Positions 1 to 7,819 of a stretch of 62,054 nt of DNA are shown piece by piece. Both the position numbers and the translations under genes were made by a program. The notes beneath the pieces were generated by a model. It had not been told where the DNA came from and searched no databases. It worked only from the letters and a program-made list of their open reading frames with translations. The stretch comes from an uncultured Clostridia bacterium. GTDB lineage: Bacteria > Bacillota > Clostridia > UBA1381 > UBA9506. The DNA is taken from the NCBI GenBank assembly GCA_944393605.1, contig CALYAO010000058.1, positions 1 to 62,054 of the forward strand, written 5' to 3'. Each line of letters opens with the position of its first letter. The first letter of the stretch is position 1.

Positions 1-1
1 T

Positions 2-68
2 AAATCCTCCTCATGTGTTTTAATTTTGACTGGCAGGTCAATCTTATCTTAACACATGAGGAGGATTT
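2..68. repeat. 18-bp inverted repeat, possible terminator
   Basis: Positions 2-19 and 51-68 are perfect reverse complements separated by about 31 bases, and the right arm runs into a short T tract. On the plus strand this could end transcription of a gene left of the window. The gene it would serve is not visible, so the role is inferred. Confidence 0.5.
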
Positions 69-93
69 TTGCTTATCGGTTAACCTCTTTCCA

Positions 94-117
94 ACCACGC
101 GACTATCGCGTGGTTTT
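94..117 (+). terminator. Short hairpin with T run
   Basis: An 8-bp perfect stem (94-101 with 107-114) around a 5-base loop is followed by TTT. It looks like a weak intrinsic terminator for plus-strand transcription entering from the left edge. Confidence 0.4.
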
Positions 118-128
118 CGTATTACAAT

Positions 129-162
129 AAAGCCCCTTGGGGAATTCCCCAAGGGGCTTTTT
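129..162. terminator. Bidirectional terminator after htpG
   Basis: A perfect 32-base palindrome (129-160) with A and T runs on its two sides lies 37 bases past the htpG stop codon. It should end htpG transcripts on the minus strand and anything arriving from the left. Confidence 0.75.
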
Positions 163-198
163 GTATGCCAGCAGCTCATATAGCAGCCACACCGCACA

Positions 199-2088
199 TC
201 AGCTGATGAGTTCACAGGTGTCACTGGAAAATGCCGCCGGATCCTCCACCGGCAGACCCTCCATCAGCAGCGCACAGTTGTACAGAACACCCGTGTATTT
301 TTTAAGCCGCTCCTTGTCCTGTGCAAACAGCCGGTCCAGCGTCGCCATAATGGGATGGGAGACATTGATCTCCAACAGCCGCTCCGCCTTCACCTTTTGA
401 TCGTTTGGCATGGCGTTTAGCACCTTCTCCATTTCCACCGACAGCTCCCCGACGCTGGAAATGCAGACAGGATGGGATTTCAGCCGCGTCGTGGGCCGCA
501 CGTCCGTCACCTTGTCTCCCAGGGTTTCTTTCATGAACGCAAACAGGTCCTTATGTTCCTCCTGGGCCTTCTGCTCCGTCTCCTTGTCCTGGTCATCCGC
601 CAGCCCCAAGTCGCTTGCGGATACCGATTTGAATTCGTGTTCCTCATACTTCATGAGTACCTTAATGGCGAATTCATCCACATCCTCCGTGAAATAAAGG
701 ATTTCATAGCCCTTGTCCTTGACCAGCTCGGTCTGGGGCAGCTTGTCAATCTGTGCAACGCTGTCCCCGCATGCATAGTAGATATATTTCTGATCCTCCT
801 TCATGCGGCTCACGTATTCCTGTAAGGTGACGAGCTTTTGCTCGGTGGAGGAATGGTACAGCATGAGATCCACCAGAAACTCCTTGTCCGCACCATAGTT
901 GTCGTACATGCCGAACTTGAGCGGGCGGCCGAAGCTCGCAAAGAACTTCTCATAGGTCTCCCGGTCGTTTTCCAGCATGTGCGCAAGCTCGCTTTTGATC
1001 TTCTTTTTGAGATGCGCCGCGATGGACTTGAGCTGCCGGTCATGCTGCAGCATCTCCCGCGAGATGTTGAGCGACAGATCCGCCGAGTCCACCAACCCCC
1101 GCACAAACCCAAAGTAATCGGGCAGGAGATCGGCACACTTATCCATGATCAGCACGCCGTTTGCATACAGCTGGAGCCCCTTTTGGAACTCCTTGGTATA
1201 ATAATCAAACGGCGGGCGGGCCGGGATAAACAGCAGCGCCTTATAGGACAGCATGCCGTCCGCGCTGGTGTGGATGACCTTTAAGGGATCTTCAAAATCA
1301 AAGAACTTTTCCTTGTAGAAGTTGTTGTACTCTTCCTGTGTGAGCTCCGACTTATTTTTGCGCCAGATGGGAACCATGCTGTTTAAGGTCTCTTCCTCCT
1401 GGTAGCTCTCATACTCTGGCTTTTCGCTGTCCGTCCCCTCCTTGGGGCGGGATTTTGTGACCATCATCCGGATGGGATATTTGATATAATCCGAATACCG
1501 CTTCACCAGGCCCCGGATGCGGTATTCATCCAAAAACTCGTCATACTGCTCATCCTCGGTGTTGGGCTTTAAGGTCAGCACAATCTGCGTTCCGACGGTG
1601 TCCTTGTCGCACGGCATAATCTCATACCCATCCGCGCCCTCGGACACCCAGCGATACCCCTCCTCGCTGCCGAACCGACGGGAGGTGACCTCCACCTTAT
1701 CCGCCACCATAAAGGCGGAATAGAATCCCACGCCAAACTGCCCGATGATGTCCACGTCGTCTGTCAGATCGTTTTCGCTCTTAAACGCAAGGGATCCGCT
1801 CTTTGCGATGGTACCCAGGTTGTCCTCCAACTCCTCACGGGTCATGCCAATGCCCGTATCCGTAATGGTGAGGGTGCGTGCGTCTTTATCTGCCGCGATG
1901 TGGATATAAAAATCATCCTGATTAAAACGGATATTCTCATCCGAAAGGGACAGGTAGTATCGCTTATCCAGCGCGTCGCTCGCATTGGAAATCAGCTCCC
2001 GCAGAAAGATCTCCTTGTGGGTATAGATGGAGTGGATCATGAGGTCCAAAAGCCGCTTGGACTCCGATTTGAATGCTTTTTTTGCCAT
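199..2088 (-). CDS. htpG: Chaperone HtpG (Hsp90)
   Basis: This is the bacterial Hsp90 chaperone, an ATP-driven homodimer that remodels client proteins in the cytosol. The 629-residue product has the family's usual length. The N-terminal GHKL ATPase signatures are all present: NASDAL at about 35-40, DTGIGM at about 77-82 and GQFGVGFYS at about 115-123. The middle and C-terminal dimerisation domains follow without a break. The gene is monocistronic, with its own sigma-A-like promoter and a CIRCE operator just upstream, so HrcA repression is expected. A strong palindromic terminator follows the stop codon. Confidence 0.97.
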   Translation of the reverse strand: MAKKAFKSESKRLLDLMIHSIYTHKEIFLRELISNASDALDKRYYLSLSDENIRFNQDDFYIHIAADKDARTLTITDTGIGMTREELEDNLGTIAKSGSLAFKSENDLTDDVDIIGQFGVGFYSAFMVADKVEVTSRRFGSEEGYRWVSEGADGYEIMPCDKDTVGTQIVLTLKPNTEDEQYDEFLDEYRIRGLVKRYSDYIKYPIRMMVTKSRPKEGTDSEKPEYESYQEEETLNSMVPIWRKNKSELTQEEYNNFYKEKFFDFEDPLKVIHTSADGMLSYKALLFIPARPPFDYYTKEFQKGLQLYANGVLIMDKCADLLPDYFGFVRGLVDSADLSLNISREMLQHDRQLKSIAAHLKKKIKSELAHMLENDRETYEKFFASFGRPLKFGMYDNYGADKEFLVDLMLYHSSTEQKLVTLQEYVSRMKEDQKYIYYACGDSVAQIDKLPQTELVKDKGYEILYFTEDVDEFAIKVLMKYEEHEFKSVSASDLGLADDQDKETEQKAQEEHKDLFAFMKETLGDKVTDVRPTTRLKSHPVCISSVGELSVEMEKVLNAMPNDQKVKAERLLEINVSHPIMATLDRLFAQDKERLKKYTGVLYNCALLMEGLPVEDPAAFSSDTCELIS

Positions 2089-2135
2089 GCCGTATCATCC
2101 TCCGCTATCCAAAAAAACTTTTGTAATTGCAAACA

Positions 2136-2162
2136 TTAGCACTCTATCCTTGCGAGTGCTAA
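2136..2162 (-). promoter_or_regulatory. CIRCE operator (HrcA site)
   Basis: TTAGCACTC, nine bases, then GAGTGCTAA is an exact match to the CIRCE consensus. It lies 5 bases downstream of the htpG -10 box, so it covers the transcription start. HrcA bound here would repress htpG until heat shock. CIRCE is classically found at groE and dnaK operons. Confidence 0.95.
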
Positions 2163-2166
2163 TACT

Positions 2167-2194
2167 ATTGTACCATGCAACGCGCATTTGTCAA
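2167..2194 (-). promoter_or_regulatory. Sigma-A promoter of htpG
   Basis: On the minus strand, TTGACA (2194-2189) and TACAAT (2172-2167) are separated by 16 bases. The CIRCE operator follows at once. Confidence 0.85.
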
Positions 2195-2230
2195 GTGGAT
2201 TCATATTTTGTTTACAATCTTTTCCTGACA

Positions 2231-2266
2231 TAAAAAAATAGAAAGCGATTTCGCCGCTTTCTATTC
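2231..2266 (-). terminator. Terminator after dpaB
   Basis: A hairpin with arms AATAGAAAGCG and CGCTTTCTATT is followed on the minus strand by a run of Ts. It ends the dpaAB transcription unit and separates it from the htpG promoter. Confidence 0.8.
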
Positions 2267-2276
2267 TCTTCCCTAC

Positions 2277-2867
2277 CTATGGCAGTGCCGTAATCACGGG
2301 CTGAATCTGAATGCCGTCCAGTGCCAGTTTGAGGGTATCTGGGATTTTGGTCATATCCGCCACCAGGGAATTGTGCTTATCAAAGGGGGCATCCTGCCGG
2401 AAGGGCACAAAGAAATAGTGCTTGGCATTTAGGAGCACCCCGATGTTCTGTGCGCTGGCGCCCAGCCCATCGTTGGTGGAAACCGCCACCACCACCGGCT
2501 TTTCGTTGCGCAGGCTGGCCTTGACTGCCATGGTGACGGGCGTATCGGTGATGCCGCCGGCCAGTTTGCCCAGCGTGTTGCCCGTACAGGGCGCGACGAC
2601 GATGGCATCCAGCGGGTCTTTGGGCCCAATGGGCTCCGCCCCCGCAATGGTGGTGATTGCCTCATGCCCCGTCATATGCTCAATCTTGCTCGCAAAGTCA
2701 GCCGCCATGCCAAAGCGTGTGTCAATGGTCGCCGCATTGAAAGACAAGATGGGCACCACGTCTGCGCCCAGCGTCACCAACACCCCAATTTGTTCCACCG
2801 CACTCTTGAAGGTACAAAATGAACCGGTTAGCGCAAAACCAATCGTTTTGCCTGTCAGTTCCATCAT
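2277..2867 (-). CDS. dpaB: Dipicolinate synthase subunit B
   Basis: This is subunit B of dipicolinate synthase (SpoVFB). With DpaA it makes dipicolinic acid from a lysine-pathway intermediate in the sporulating mother cell; dipicolinate then fills the spore core. The 196-residue protein has the flavoprotein-like fold of the family, with the TGSFCTF segment at about 14-20 and VVAPCTGNTLGKLA in the middle. A GGAGGTGAA ribosome-binding site precedes ATG at 2867. This start overlaps the TGA of the dpaA 3' part by four bases (ATGA), so translation is coupled. In the present arrangement dpaB is cut off from the dpaA promoter by the intervening element and by the terminator at 3370-3402. Confidence 0.95.
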   Translation of the reverse strand: MMELTGKTIGFALTGSFCTFKSAVEQIGVLVTLGADVVPILSFNAATIDTRFGMAADFASKIEHMTGHEAITTIAGAEPIGPKDPLDAIVVAPCTGNTLGKLAGGITDTPVTMAVKASLRNEKPVVVAVSTNDGLGASAQNIGVLLNAKHYFFVPFRQDAPFDKHNSLVADMTKIPDTLKLALDGIQIQPVITALP

Positions 2868-3356
2868 TTCACCTCCATTTCGTGGATCATGTTGAGGATG
2901 GTGTCCTTTATGATGTTCCCCGCCGTGTTGGGCGCGACCTTCCCCGGCAGGGACAACGCCCAGATGACGTCCCGGCCAAGCTGCTGTGCCGCCCCAAGGT
3001 CCACCCCGCCCGGCTTGGAGGCAAGATCAATGATGAGTGCATCGGGGCTCACCCGCTCGAGCATCCTGCGGTCTAGGATGGTGGTCGGGATGGTATTAAA
3101 GATCACATCAAACGCGCCTATGTACTCCCCCAGATTTGCCAGATGGACGCCTTCGTAGCCGTATGCGTCAATCCATGCGAGATCCTCATACTTGCGCGCC
3201 TCCACACAAACCCGCGCGTCCAGTGCCTTTAGCTTGTGCGCCAGCGTCTTGGCGACCCGGCCAAAGCCCAGCACCAGGCAGTCCGCGCCGTGCAATGTGA
3301 TGGGCAGCTCCCGCAGGGCGATTTCGATGGCCCCTTCTGCAGTAGGGATCGCATTG
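2864..3356 (-). CDS. dpaA: dpaA 3' part (C-terminal NAD-binding domain), split gene
   Basis: This is the downstream half of dpaA: 163 codons from NAIPTAEG to the TGA at 2864. It matches the C-terminal half of SpoVFA, with the Rossmann segment HGADCLVLGFGR, then NTIPTTIL and LASKPGG. It has no credible start of its own. Upstream in frame there is no ATG or GTG, only an unsupported TTG at 3295, and a TAA lies at about 3406 beyond a terminator. Homology to SpoVFA stops exactly at the 13-bp repeat 3344-3356. The missing first 129 codons are at 9634-10020, on the same strand and in the same frame. Joining the two at the repeat gives VRNAIPTAEGAI, the expected family sequence, and a 292-residue protein (B. 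subtilis SpoVFA is 297). It is therefore not a simple pseudogene. Confidence 0.93.
3344..3356. repeat. att core, right-hand copy (with dpaA 3' part)
   Basis: AGGGATCGCATTG is repeated exactly at 9622-9634. Read on the minus strand as CAATGCGATCCCT, it encodes part of the conserved NAIP motif of DpaA. It is the proposed recombination core at the dpaA 3' junction. The element-side arm ATTGGCG at 3360-3366 mirrors CGCCAAT at 9610-9616. Confidence 0.88.
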
Positions 3357-3369
3357 GCAATTGGCGCAT

Positions 3370-3402
3370 AAAACAGGGCCGCCCAATTGGACGGCCCGTT
3401 TT
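3370..3402 (-). terminator. Terminator at the dpaA 3' end of the element
   Basis: On the minus strand a GC-rich hairpin with an AATT loop is followed by TGTTTT. It lies just after the stop codon of the small hydrophilic-protein gene and before the att core. It should stop element transcripts from reading into the dpaA 3' part and dpaB while the element is in place. Confidence 0.75.
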
Positions 3403-3403
3403 C

Positions 3404-3697
3404 TTATACCGGCTTTGCCTTCTCTTTGCCCGATTTCGCCTTGCCCTGGATCTCCGGAACAGGCGTCACGTCATTTTTGGGCGTATGCACATTGTGGTTG
3501 CGCCCGCCGTGGATGTCCCCCGGCTTGTAGCGTCGCATGCCTTGTTTTGCCATTACCGTTTCCTCCTCGTGTTGGGCCCCAGTGCCTGTTTTTTTGCTGT
3601 TCGGCCCTTGATTTTGGTTTTTGACCTGTCCGCTGTCCTCCTGGTTGGAGCTCTCAAGGCTCACCCGGCCGTTGTAGTCTGTCTTTTTGTCTGCCAT
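3404..3697 (-). CDS. Small hydrophilic protein, unknown function
   Basis: A 97-residue protein, very rich in Lys, Gln, Asn and Gly, with no predicted membrane segment or cysteine motif; it is probably largely disordered. ATG at 3697 is chosen because AGGAG sits six bases upstream. The start overlaps the end of the tocopherol-cyclase-like gene by 44 bases, so the two are probably co-transcribed. I do not recognise the family. It is the last gene of the dpaA element and is followed by an intrinsic terminator. Confidence 0.65.
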   Translation of the reverse strand: MADKKTDYNGRVSLESSNQEDSGQVKNQNQGPNSKKTGTGAQHEEETVMAKQGMRRYKPGDIHGGRNHNVHTPKNDVTPVPEIQGKAKSGKEKAKPV

Positions 3698-4613
3698 TTT
3701 TTCTCCTTTCTGTGTCGCCGTTCTCCGACAAATGGTACTCAAAGCCCGCATGGGGGCTGGTCAAATCAAACACCAGCCGGCCCTTCTCATATAACACGTA
3801 CCGCACGGTGCTGGCCGCACACTCATAGATGGTGCCGCGCATGCTGCCCCGGCTGGGCGCGCGCAGCGGCCGCGGATTGCCAGCTGTCTGCATAACCTGG
3901 AGCCGCATCGTCCCCTGGCACAGCGTCATCCCTTTGGGTCCAAATTCTGTCACATGAGCGCCTCGGTAGGTGGCGATACGGTACTCCCGCCCGCCGTATA
4001 GGATGGCGCAGAGGCACCCGGTAAACCCCAGGCCCGCCATGGGGATGTGTGCCGCGGCAGCGACGATGGCACAGGAATCCGCCCCCGGAAAGACATTGCA
4101 CTGTGTCCAGAGGTATCGTTTGGGAAAGGAGCACCCCCGGTCGGATTCCACGTACCCTCTCCCGCCGTCCAGTGAAAAGCGCTCCCCGTTGATGCAAAGC
4201 TCCCCCGCCAGGTCATGACCCATGCTCTGGACGCCATGGCGGCACTGCATATGCGGCACCCACCGAAAGGGGCCCATGATGTCACGGGGCAGCGGACAAA
4301 AGCCCCGATAGGACAGGTCACCCGTCACCGTGAGCGCCGGATGCGCCACCGCGAGATGGCACCCCGTATCCGAAAACCAGCTGTCCCCCAGCCGCACAAA
4401 CAACCGGTCTTTTTGTGCTGAGAAATCTTGTGCGGCATAGGGAACATGGTAGGATGCGTCATCCGTGATGAGCTGCAGGGATGCCGATTTTTGTCCCTGT
4501 TCGTCGATGTGGTAGGCCGGGATAAACGCAAGCGTATGATCCCCCGCCTGACACTTGACGTACCACCCCTCAAAGTATGCCCGGCGCCGGCGGGCCCCAT
4601 GAAAGCTACGCAC
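3654..4613 (-). CDS. Tocopherol-cyclase-like protein
   Basis: The 319-residue protein has hallmarks of the tocopherol cyclase-like family (PF14249): YFEGWYVK near residue 13, and GYVESDRGCSFPKRYLWTQ in the middle. Bacterial members are beta-barrel, lipocalin-like proteins of unknown substrate; cyclase activity is proven only for plant and cyanobacterial enzymes. It overlaps the upstream FAD/Rieske gene by eight bases and the downstream small gene by 44, so the three form one operon inside the dpaA element. A role with the neighbouring oxidoreductase on a hydrophobic substrate is possible but not shown. Confidence 0.8.
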   Translation of the reverse strand: MRSFHGARRRRAYFEGWYVKCQAGDHTLAFIPAYHIDEQGQKSASLQLITDDASYHVPYAAQDFSAQKDRLFVRLGDSWFSDTGCHLAVAHPALTVTGDLSYRGFCPLPRDIMGPFRWVPHMQCRHGVQSMGHDLAGELCINGERFSLDGGRGYVESDRGCSFPKRYLWTQCNVFPGADSCAIVAAAAHIPMAGLGFTGCLCAILYGGREYRIATYRGAHVTEFGPKGMTLCQGTMRLQVMQTAGNPRPLRAPSRGSMRGTIYECAASTVRYVLYEKGRLVFDLTSPHAGFEYHLSENGDTERRKNGRQKDRLQRPGEP

Positions 4614-6045
4614 GATCCAAGTCCTCCATGGCGGGATTGTCTAAAAGCTGCCCCGTGTGGTCAAAGCGGGAGCCATGACAGGGGCAGTCCCAGCTGCGTT
4701 CATCGGGGTTCCACTCCAGCTGGCACCCCAAATGGGGGCACTGGGCGGACACCACAAACACCTCTCCGCTGTCATCCTTATACACGCCCACCTTTTGTCC
4801 CTCCACCTCCACGATGCCGCCATGCCCACTTGGCAGGTCGTCTGCCAGTCCGCGCGGCAGCCCCAAGAAGCCGCGCGCGAGCCCCTTGACCGACTGCTTG
4901 CCATCCGCCCACAGCGCCTTGGCGGATGCGGCGAGGTGAAACCGATGGGGTGAGAACACATCCGCATAGGGCGGCCGTTTGCCCGCCAGCTCCTCGGACA
5001 GCAGCTGGGCCGCCACCATGGAGGTGGTCATGCCCCACTTTTGAAAGCCCGTCGCGACGTATAGGCTTTGGGTGTCCTCCGCATATTGCCCGATATAGGG
5101 GATGCCATCCAGCGGGATGCAGTCCTGTGCGGGCCACTGGGCCGCGACGCGGGCACCCGGATAATACTGGGATGCGGCATCTTGAAGCGCCCGGTATTTG
5201 CCGCCCGCCGAATTTTCCCCTGTGCGGTGCTGACTGCCGCCGAACAGGAGCAGACCGTCATATTCCCGGAAGGAGTACCCGTCCGGCTCTACCCCCAGGT
5301 ACATCCCATGGAGCACCGGCGCCCCTTGGAGCGCCAAGACATAGGAGCGCTCCTGGTGCATGCGCAGAAAGTAGTAACCCGGCACATTGATGAAGGGGTA
5401 ATGGGTCGCCATGACGACCGCCTTGGCCGTCACAGTGCCGCCGTCGGTCTCCACGCGGTTTTCGTGGACAGCACGCGCCATGGTGCGCTCATACACCGTG
5501 AGCTTGTCTGCCACAGCGGCCAAAAATGCCAATGGCTGAAACTGCGCCTGGTTGTCAAACCGCAAGGCACCCGCCACCGGGAAGGGAAGCTCGGTGTCCT
5601 GCGTGAAAGCGGCCGAAAACCCCAGTTTCTTTGCCGCTTCCAGTTCCTGCTGCAGGGGTGCTGCATCCTGTGTGGCATAGAGATAGGCGGGCCGCCGGGA
5701 AAACCCGCAGTCAATGCCCAGCTCCCCTATCAGCGCCTCAAATTGGTCGATGGCCTGCCGGTTCGCCTCCGCATACTGTCGGGCGGCATGCGGGCCGATC
5801 TTCTCCAGCAGCATCCCATACCGCAGGGCATGCTGGGCGGTGATTTTGGCGGTGGTGTTTTTGGTCTGCCCGCACCCGACGCGCCCCGCCTCCAGCACCA
5901 CCACATCCTGCCCCTTCTGCTGCAAATAATAGGCGGTGAGAATCCCCGCCATGCCGCCGCCGATGACGCAGACGTCCGTTTGGATATCCTTGCCAAGCGG
6001 CTCCCGTTCGGGCAAGGTCACGCCCGTTTCCCAAATAGAACCCAT
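4606..6045 (-). CDS. FAD-dependent oxidoreductase with C-terminal Rieske domain
   Basis: The 479-residue protein begins with a DAO-type FAD domain, with the dinucleotide-binding VIGGGMAGILTAYYL at about 28-42. It ends in a Rieske [2Fe-2S] domain with ligands at about C436, H438, C454 and H457 (CPH...CPCH). This two-domain layout is that of the YhfW family of B. subtilis, whose substrate is unknown. The start is firm: AAAGGAGGAG precedes ATG at 6045. It is the first gene of a three-gene cargo operon in the dpaA element. The Rieske tail ends soon after the second ligand pair but looks complete. Confidence 0.9.
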   Translation of the reverse strand: MGSIWETGVTLPEREPLGKDIQTDVCVIGGGMAGILTAYYLQQKGQDVVVLEAGRVGCGQTKNTTAKITAQHALRYGMLLEKIGPHAARQYAEANRQAIDQFEALIGELGIDCGFSRRPAYLYATQDAAPLQQELEAAKKLGFSAAFTQDTELPFPVAGALRFDNQAQFQPLAFLAAVADKLTVYERTMARAVHENRVETDGGTVTAKAVVMATHYPFINVPGYYFLRMHQERSYVLALQGAPVLHGMYLGVEPDGYSFREYDGLLLFGGSQHRTGENSAGGKYRALQDAASQYYPGARVAAQWPAQDCIPLDGIPYIGQYAEDTQSLYVATGFQKWGMTTSMVAAQLLSEELAGKRPPYADVFSPHRFHLAASAKALWADGKQSVKGLARGFLGLPRGLADDLPSGHGGIVEVEGQKVGVYKDDSGEVFVVSAQCPHLGCQLEWNPDERSWDCPCHGSRFDHTGQLLDNPAMEDLDRA

Positions 6046-6120
6046 TCTGTCTCCTCCTTTGTCTCGCCCATAGTTTGCGCAGATTGCTAAAAAACTATGT
6101 ACCCTGGAAACGGGTCAAGA

Positions 6121-6188
6121 CCACCAGTAAACTGGTGGCTTGTCCAGCCCCTAGAAGGGGCTATTACAGGCTTAACCCCTAAAAGGGG
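6121..6188. repeat. Hairpins at the 3' end of the IS200-like element
   Basis: Three short perfect hairpins occur in tandem: 6121-6138 (CCACCAGT arms), 6146-6162 (AGCCCC arms) and 6176-6188 (CCCC arms), the last one spanning the tnpA stop codon region. Subterminal hairpins of this kind are recognised by single-strand transposases of the IS200/IS605 type. The exact element boundary cannot be set by eye. Confidence 0.5.
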
Positions 6189-6732
6189 CACTGAAAGTTT
6201 GACACCGCATTACCATCTCAGGCAGCCGCTCACGTGCGGCTGTCTTTTTTGCCCACTTGTTCTGGCTACCCGTAAACGGGTCTATATATTCCTTGATGCT
6301 GATTTGATCAGATGCGTAGTCCTCTTCTAGCTGATTCCTGATATACTGCTCTATCGCCTTTTTATTCCTTCCCACCGTATCCACGTAATACCCTCGACAC
6401 CAGAAATGCCTTGAACCATACTTGTACTTCAAATTTGCATGTCTATCAAATATCATCAGCGAACTTTTTCCCTTGAGAAACCCCATGAATTGTGCTATAC
6501 TTAAATATGGTGGAATACTTACCAGCATATGTATATGATCAACACAGGCCTCTGCTTCGATTATTTCAACGCCCTTTTGCTCGCATAATTTGCGCAATAT
6601 TTCCCCAATATCTCGTTTGAGTTGGCCGTAAATCTCTTTCCGCCTGTACTTTGGCGCAAACACGATATGATACTGACAACGGTATTTTGAATGCGCTGTG
6701 CTTTTAATTGCGTTTGTGCTTTTCTTTAACAT
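6172..6732 (-). CDS. tnpA: IS200-family Y1 transposase TnpA
   Basis: A HUH-type single-strand transposase of the IS200/IS605 family. It has the HIH metal-binding motif in VDHIHMLVSIPP at about 64-75 and the candidate catalytic Tyr in KKAIEQYIRNQ at about 127-137. At 186 residues it is longer than the usual 130-155 because of a C-terminal tail. No TnpB or IscB partner is present, as in classical IS200. The ribosome-binding site GGAGG lies in one arm of a long hairpin, the typical IS200 way to keep transposase expression low. The insertion sits within the dpaA element, between cargo genes. Confidence 0.93.
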   Translation of the reverse strand: MLKKSTNAIKSTAHSKYRCQYHIVFAPKYRRKEIYGQLKRDIGEILRKLCEQKGVEIIEAEACVDHIHMLVSIPPYLSIAQFMGFLKGKSSLMIFDRHANLKYKYGSRHFWCRGYYVDTVGRNKKAIEQYIRNQLEEDYASDQISIKEYIDPFTGSQNKWAKKTAARERLPEMVMRCQTFSAPFRG

Positions 6733-6736
6733 TGTT

Positions 6737-6804
6737 AAAAACCTCCATGATATTTTTGGGTAATGCGGCTGCCAAACCGTTACCAGTATATCATGAAGGT
6801 TTTT
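6737..6804 (-). promoter_or_regulatory. Hairpin sequestering the tnpA ribosome-binding site
   Basis: Arms 6737-6753 and 6788-6804 are complementary at 16 of 17 positions. On the minus strand the second arm contains the GGAGG that serves tnpA at 6732. Pairing would hide this site, as the leader hairpin of IS200 does. Confidence 0.7.
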
Positions 6805-6827
6805 CTTATGCTAAAGCTTTCTTTCTT

Positions 6828-6853
6828 CCTCCGGTAGAACCGGAGGTTTTTTT
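6828..6853 (+). terminator. Hairpin with T7 run
   Basis: CCTCCGG, five bases, CCGGAGG, then seven Ts on the plus strand. It may shield tnpA from antisense transcription or mark the outer end of the IS200-like insertion. Confidence 0.5.
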
Positions 6854-6870
6854 CCACGCCTAAAGACGCC

Positions 6871-6908
6871 AAAAAAAAGGGCCGGCGGGAATGCTCCGCC
6901 GGCCCTTT
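6871..6908 (-). terminator. Terminator after the patatin-like gene
   Basis: A strong GC hairpin (AAAGGGCCGGCGG arm, CCGCCGGCCCTTT partner) is followed on the minus strand by eight Ts, 12 bases past the patatin stop codon. Confidence 0.8.
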
Positions 6909-6919
6909 GCGTCTTATTT

Positions 6920-7747
6920 TTACATCTGTGCCAAAAACTGCGCGCCATCCCGTTTCCCCATCTCATATACGGCCATGAGGCGCGGCACCTTGCGTTCAAA
7001 CTTGCCGATTGTAATGGGCTGGCTGGGCGCAATCACCTGCACCGACCCCTCTTGCTCCCGCCGCGCAATCTCCGCGAGCGTCTCGTTGTATACCGTATGC
7101 CGCCGGGCGATGGCATCCGCCACCTTGGGGTAATCCCGGAGCACATGCCGGTATATCCGTTTGCCCACCTGGGGCTTTTTCTGGTATCCCCGGTTGCGCG
7201 TCAGCACCGCGACCACCCGGTCGCACCCATCCGCAAACGCCCGCCGCACGGGAATGGGATCGGTAACGCCGCCGTCCATATACATGCCGCCCCGGAAGGC
7301 CACAGGCGGGGAAAACACGGGCAGGGAGGAGGACGCACGCACGATCGTACAGTCGTGGTCAAGCGCCTCTTTCCCAAAGTATTCCGCCTCCCCCGTCACC
7401 GCATTGGTCACCACAACGCGGTAATCACAGGGATCCTGCAAAAAGGTGTCATAATCATAGGGCTCCAGCCGTTCGGGGATGTCCCCAAAGATAAAGTTCA
7501 TGCCAAACAGCGACCGTTCCCGGAAAAAATTGCCAAGGCTCAGGTATCGTTTGTCCCCGATATAGTTGACATAGGTGCGCAGACCCCGCCCCTTTTGATG
7601 GGATGCAAAGGAAAGTCCGCCCGATGAGCCCGCCGAGACGCCAATGATATAGTCGGGCCGGAACTGGCCCTCTTCCAGCGCATCCAAGACACCAATGGTG
7701 TAAATCCCGCGCATGCCGCCGCCTTCTAATACAAGCCCCGTCTTCAT
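6920..7747 (-). CDS. Patatin-like phospholipase
   Basis: A 275-residue patatin-family acyl hydrolase. It shows the glycine-rich oxyanion motif GGGMRG at 9-14, the nucleophile elbow GVSAG with Ser38, and the catalytic Asp158 in DGG, making the usual Ser-Asp dyad. No signal peptide is seen, so a cytosolic or membrane-face lipase or thioesterase is likely. AGGAGG seven bases before ATG 7747 supports the start. It is cargo of the dpaA element and has its own terminator. Confidence 0.93.
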   Translation of the reverse strand: MKTGLVLEGGGMRGIYTIGVLDALEEGQFRPDYIIGVSAGSSGGLSFASHQKGRGLRTYVNYIGDKRYLSLGNFFRERSLFGMNFIFGDIPERLEPYDYDTFLQDPCDYRVVVTNAVTGEAEYFGKEALDHDCTIVRASSSLPVFSPPVAFRGGMYMDGGVTDPIPVRRAFADGCDRVVAVLTRNRGYQKKPQVGKRIYRHVLRDYPKVADAIARRHTVYNETLAEIARREQEGSVQVIAPSQPITIGKFERKVPRLMAVYEMGKRDGAQFLAQM

Positions 7748-7819
7748 ATGGCTGCCTCCTGTGGTTCTGATTCACTGCTATATGCTCCCATTATACCAAA
7801 CCAAAGGGGCAAATGCAAG

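Noticed and set aside
2864-3295. A stand-alone 143-residue protein starting at TTG 3295
   Set aside because: No ribosome-binding site, and DpaA homology extends upstream in frame to the 13-bp repeat, so it is the 3' part of a split gene.
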